In this document: positions 62,538 to 64,000 of the stretch, piece by piece
Numbering within the stretch: the stretch's first letter is position 1
Layout of the letters: each line of letters opens with the position of its first letter
Source: Olsenella uli
GTDB taxonomy: Bacteria > Actinomycetota > Coriobacteriia > Coriobacteriales > Atopobiaceae
DNA: 64,000 bases
Direction of reading: 5' to 3'
Assembly: GCF_901212655.1 (NCBI RefSeq)
Contig: NZ_CAAKON010000009.1
Location: 1-64,000 of the forward strand
Program-made: the position numbers and the translations under genes
Notes under the pieces: generated by a model
What the model saw: only the letters and a program-made list of their open reading frames with translations
Databases searched by the model: none
Told to the model about the DNA's origin: nothing

Positions 62538-62979
62538 CTGTCTGGGATAGCCGGCGCCTTCGAACTCGGGTAGCTATCCGCCGTCGGGGTCGGTCGGTGC
62601 GGAGGAGGGTTGACCGGTGCTGGAGCCGGTCGGCGCTGGGGAGGGTTGCGGGGCGTCTGTTTCCGAATGGTCTCGGGTGGTTGCCGTGGGCGCGACGGCA
62701 TCAAAGATGGCGTATACTGCGCCCTTGTCGCTTTCGATGAAGCGTCCGGGACCAGGCCATGGAACCGGACGCGGAGAAATCTCTGGAGAACTCTTAACTG
62801 AGTGCCGACGGTGCAAGACCTAGCCGCGCATGCCCCGAGCTGCGCAGCCAGGTCGAATCTCTCAGGCAAACGGACAGAGACGTGACCTTGGCTCGCAAAG
62901 GCGCCGGCCGGCGCCCGCTGCCACCGTCGTTTCCTCAGTTGCGCTCCCGGGCTTTCTCGCAGACCAAGAAAGGCCAGCC
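62538..62979. other. Gap holding the glycine riboswitch and leader of the symporter gene
   Basis: No protein gene is supported. CGAACTCGGGTAGCT at the end of the lacI-family gene (62525-62539) is repeated at 62561-62575. GTATACTGC near 62712 contains a good -10 hexamer (TATACT) ahead of the riboswitch. A GACCGG/CCGGTC stem near 62610-62630 may end the lacI-family transcript. Confidence 0.5.
62778..62882 (+). ncRNA. Glycine riboswitch
   Basis: The sequence contains CTCTGGAGAACTC, then GCCGACGGTGCAAG, a variable arm, GGTCGAATCTCTCAGGCAAA and CGGACAGAGACG, which are the conserved parts of a glycine aptamer. One aptamer is clear; a second, if present, is degenerate. It lies 98 bases upstream of a sodium:alanine/glycine symporter, a known target of glycine riboswitches. 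Confidence 0.92.
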
Positions 62980-64000
62980 GTGGAGCAAGCACTTCTCACC
63001 GTCACCCAGACCATCAACTCGTACCTCTCGAACTACGTGCTCATCTTCCTGCTGATTGGCACGGGGCTCTTCTTCACCATCCGCACCAACTTCGTGCAGG
63101 TGCGCTGCTTTGGCGAGGCCTTCCGCAAGCTGTTCGGCGGCTTCTCCCTGAACGGCGGCAAGCAGAAAAACGGCGGCATGAGCTCCTTCCAGGCCGTGGC
63201 CACCGCTATCGCGGCGCAGGTGGGCACGGGAAACATCGTGGGTGCCTGTGGCGCCATCCTCATCGGCGGCCCTGGTGCCATCTTCTGGATGTGGGTCATC
63301 GCCTTCCTGGGCATGGCTACCTACTACGCCGAGGCTGTGCTGGCGCTCGAGACGCGCGTCCGCGACGCGGAGGGAGCCATCCACGGTGGCCCCGCCTACT
63401 ACATCACCACTGCCTTCAAGGGCGTGTTCGGCAAGTTCCTCGCCGGCTTCTTTGCCGTTGCCATCATCCTGGCGCTTGGCTTCATGGGCTGCATGGTGCA
63501 GTCAAACTCCATCGCCGAGACCATGAGCACGGCCTTTGGCGTGCCCGGCTGGACGGTTGGCATCGTGGTGGTTCTGGTGGCGGGCTTCATCTTCCTGGGC
63601 GGCGTCGACCGCCTTGCCTCCGTCACGGAGAAGGTGGTGCCAGGTATGGCGCTGCTCTACATCGTGGGGTCCCTTGCCGTGATCATTGCCAACGCCCCGC
63701 GCGTGCCCGAGGCCTTTGGCCTCATCCTGCGCTTCGCCTTTGACCCGCAGGCCCAGATGGGCGGCGTCACCTTTGGCCTCATTGCCACGCTCTCCCAGGG
63801 TGCCAAGCGCGGCCTCTTCTCCAACGAGGCAGGCATGGGCTCTACCCCGCACGCGCACGCGCTCGCGCACGTCAAGAACCCGCACGACCAGGGCGTCCTT
63901 GGCATCGCGGCGGTCTTCATCGACACGATGGTGGTGGTTACCTGCACTGCGCTCGTGGTGCTCGTGACGCTCTATACGGGCGAGGGCGCGATGACCGTCG
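62980..64000 (+). CDS. Sodium:alanine/glycine symporter (AGCS family), partial at window edge
   Basis: The frame opens at GTG 62980, with AAAGG 8 bases upstream, and is still open at the window end after 340 codons (family length about 440-480). It has 'VATAIAAQVGTGNIVGACGA' (the AGCS signature with GTGNI), 'GGPGAIFWMWVIAFLGMATY', 'HGGPAYYITTAFKGVFGKFL' and 'KRGLFSNEAGMGSTPHAHAL', all hallmark AGCS blocks. It imports alanine or glycine with Na+. The glycine riboswitch upstream argues for glycine-controlled expression and probably glycine as substrate. Confidence 0.93.
   Translation, partial: MEQALLTVTQTINSYLSNYVLIFLLIGTGLFFTIRTNFVQVRCFGEAFRKLFGGFSLNGGKQKNGGMSSFQAVATAIAAQVGTGNIVGACGAILIGGPGAIFWMWVIAFLGMATYYAEAVLALETRVRDAEGAIHGGPAYYITTAFKGVFGKFLAGFFAVAIILALGFMGCMVQSNSIAETMSTAFGVPGWTVGIVVVLVAGFIFLGGVDRLASVTEKVVPGMALLYIVGSLAVIIANAPRVPEAFGLILRFAFDPQAQMGGVTFGLIATLSQGAKRGLFSNEAGMGSTPHAHALAHVKNPHDQGVLGIAAVFIDTMVVVTCTALVVLVTLYTGEGAMTV

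Noticed and set aside
62525..62575. 15-bp direct repeat at the end of the lacI-family gene as an attachment site
   Set aside because: There is no integrase, tRNA or mobile gene beside it; a local duplication is a simpler explanation.

Overview
The window is about 64 kb of high-GC, gene-dense DNA. It suggests an anaerobic, gut- or oral-type actinobacterium of the class Coriobacteriia (Olsenella, Parolsenella or Collinsella-like). The reasons are the high GC, GTG and TTG starts beside ATG, a ferredoxin-fused electron-bifurcating Etf with a lactate dehydrogenase, an NfnAB transhydrogenase, UPF0210, and a stand-alone riboflavin ECF transporter. The taxon is inferred from gene content only; there is no rRNA here, and the only tRNA is tRNA-Gln(UUG).

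Layout. 1-9.9 kb is a scarred accessory region. It holds an IS256-family transposase fragment without a full catalytic triad, pieces of an MFS transporter and an FKBP gene joined in one frame, an intact iron-type ABC importer (1875-5107), a DedA gene broken by one stop codon, and a urease operon collapsed to fragments of ureB, ureC, ureG and ureD around a nearly whole ureF. Two hypothetical membrane proteins lie inside or beside the scar. 9.9-21.2 kb holds housekeeping and stress genes: a CPA1 antiporter, an AI-2E/PerM protein, FKBP, an intact DedA, a zinc/cadmium P-type ATPase with a separate HMA protein and an ArsR/SmtB repressor with visible operators, dCMP deaminase, a hydratase preceded by what looks like a leader-peptide attenuator, a DUF45 hydrolase and xpt.

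21.6-27.8 kb is an energy module: lactate dehydrogenase-EtfB-EtfA convergent with NfnB-NfnA, so two flavin-based electron-bifurcating machines lie side by side. 28-31.9 kb holds pth, prs, glmU and tRNA-Gln. 32-42.7 kb, all on the minus strand, holds a response regulator, a histidine kinase, an FtsX-type ABC exporter and a MacAB-like exporter. Two copies of the inverted repeat ATGAGTCA-N15-TGACTCAT lie in its gaps, and a third, wider pair of the same half-sites lies near 58.8 kb. 42.7-47.6 kb holds cell-wall, isoprenoid and sugar genes (peptidoglycan-binding protein, polyprenyl synthase, galE, NlpC/P60-like hydrolase).

47.8-51.3 kb is a riboflavin ECF transporter operon (ribU, a fused double ATPase, ecfT) behind an FMN riboswitch, with a perfect 19-bp hairpin at the ribU/ecfA boundary. 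51.5-54.8 kb is an unusual ABC-2 exporter in which one ATPase gene sits between two paralogous permease genes; it is fed from an AT-rich intergenic region shared with murB. 56-64 kb holds a class A beta-lactamase-like hydrolase, UPF0210, an FNT-family channel, galM, a LacI regulator and, at the right edge, a sodium:alanine/glycine symporter behind a glycine riboswitch.
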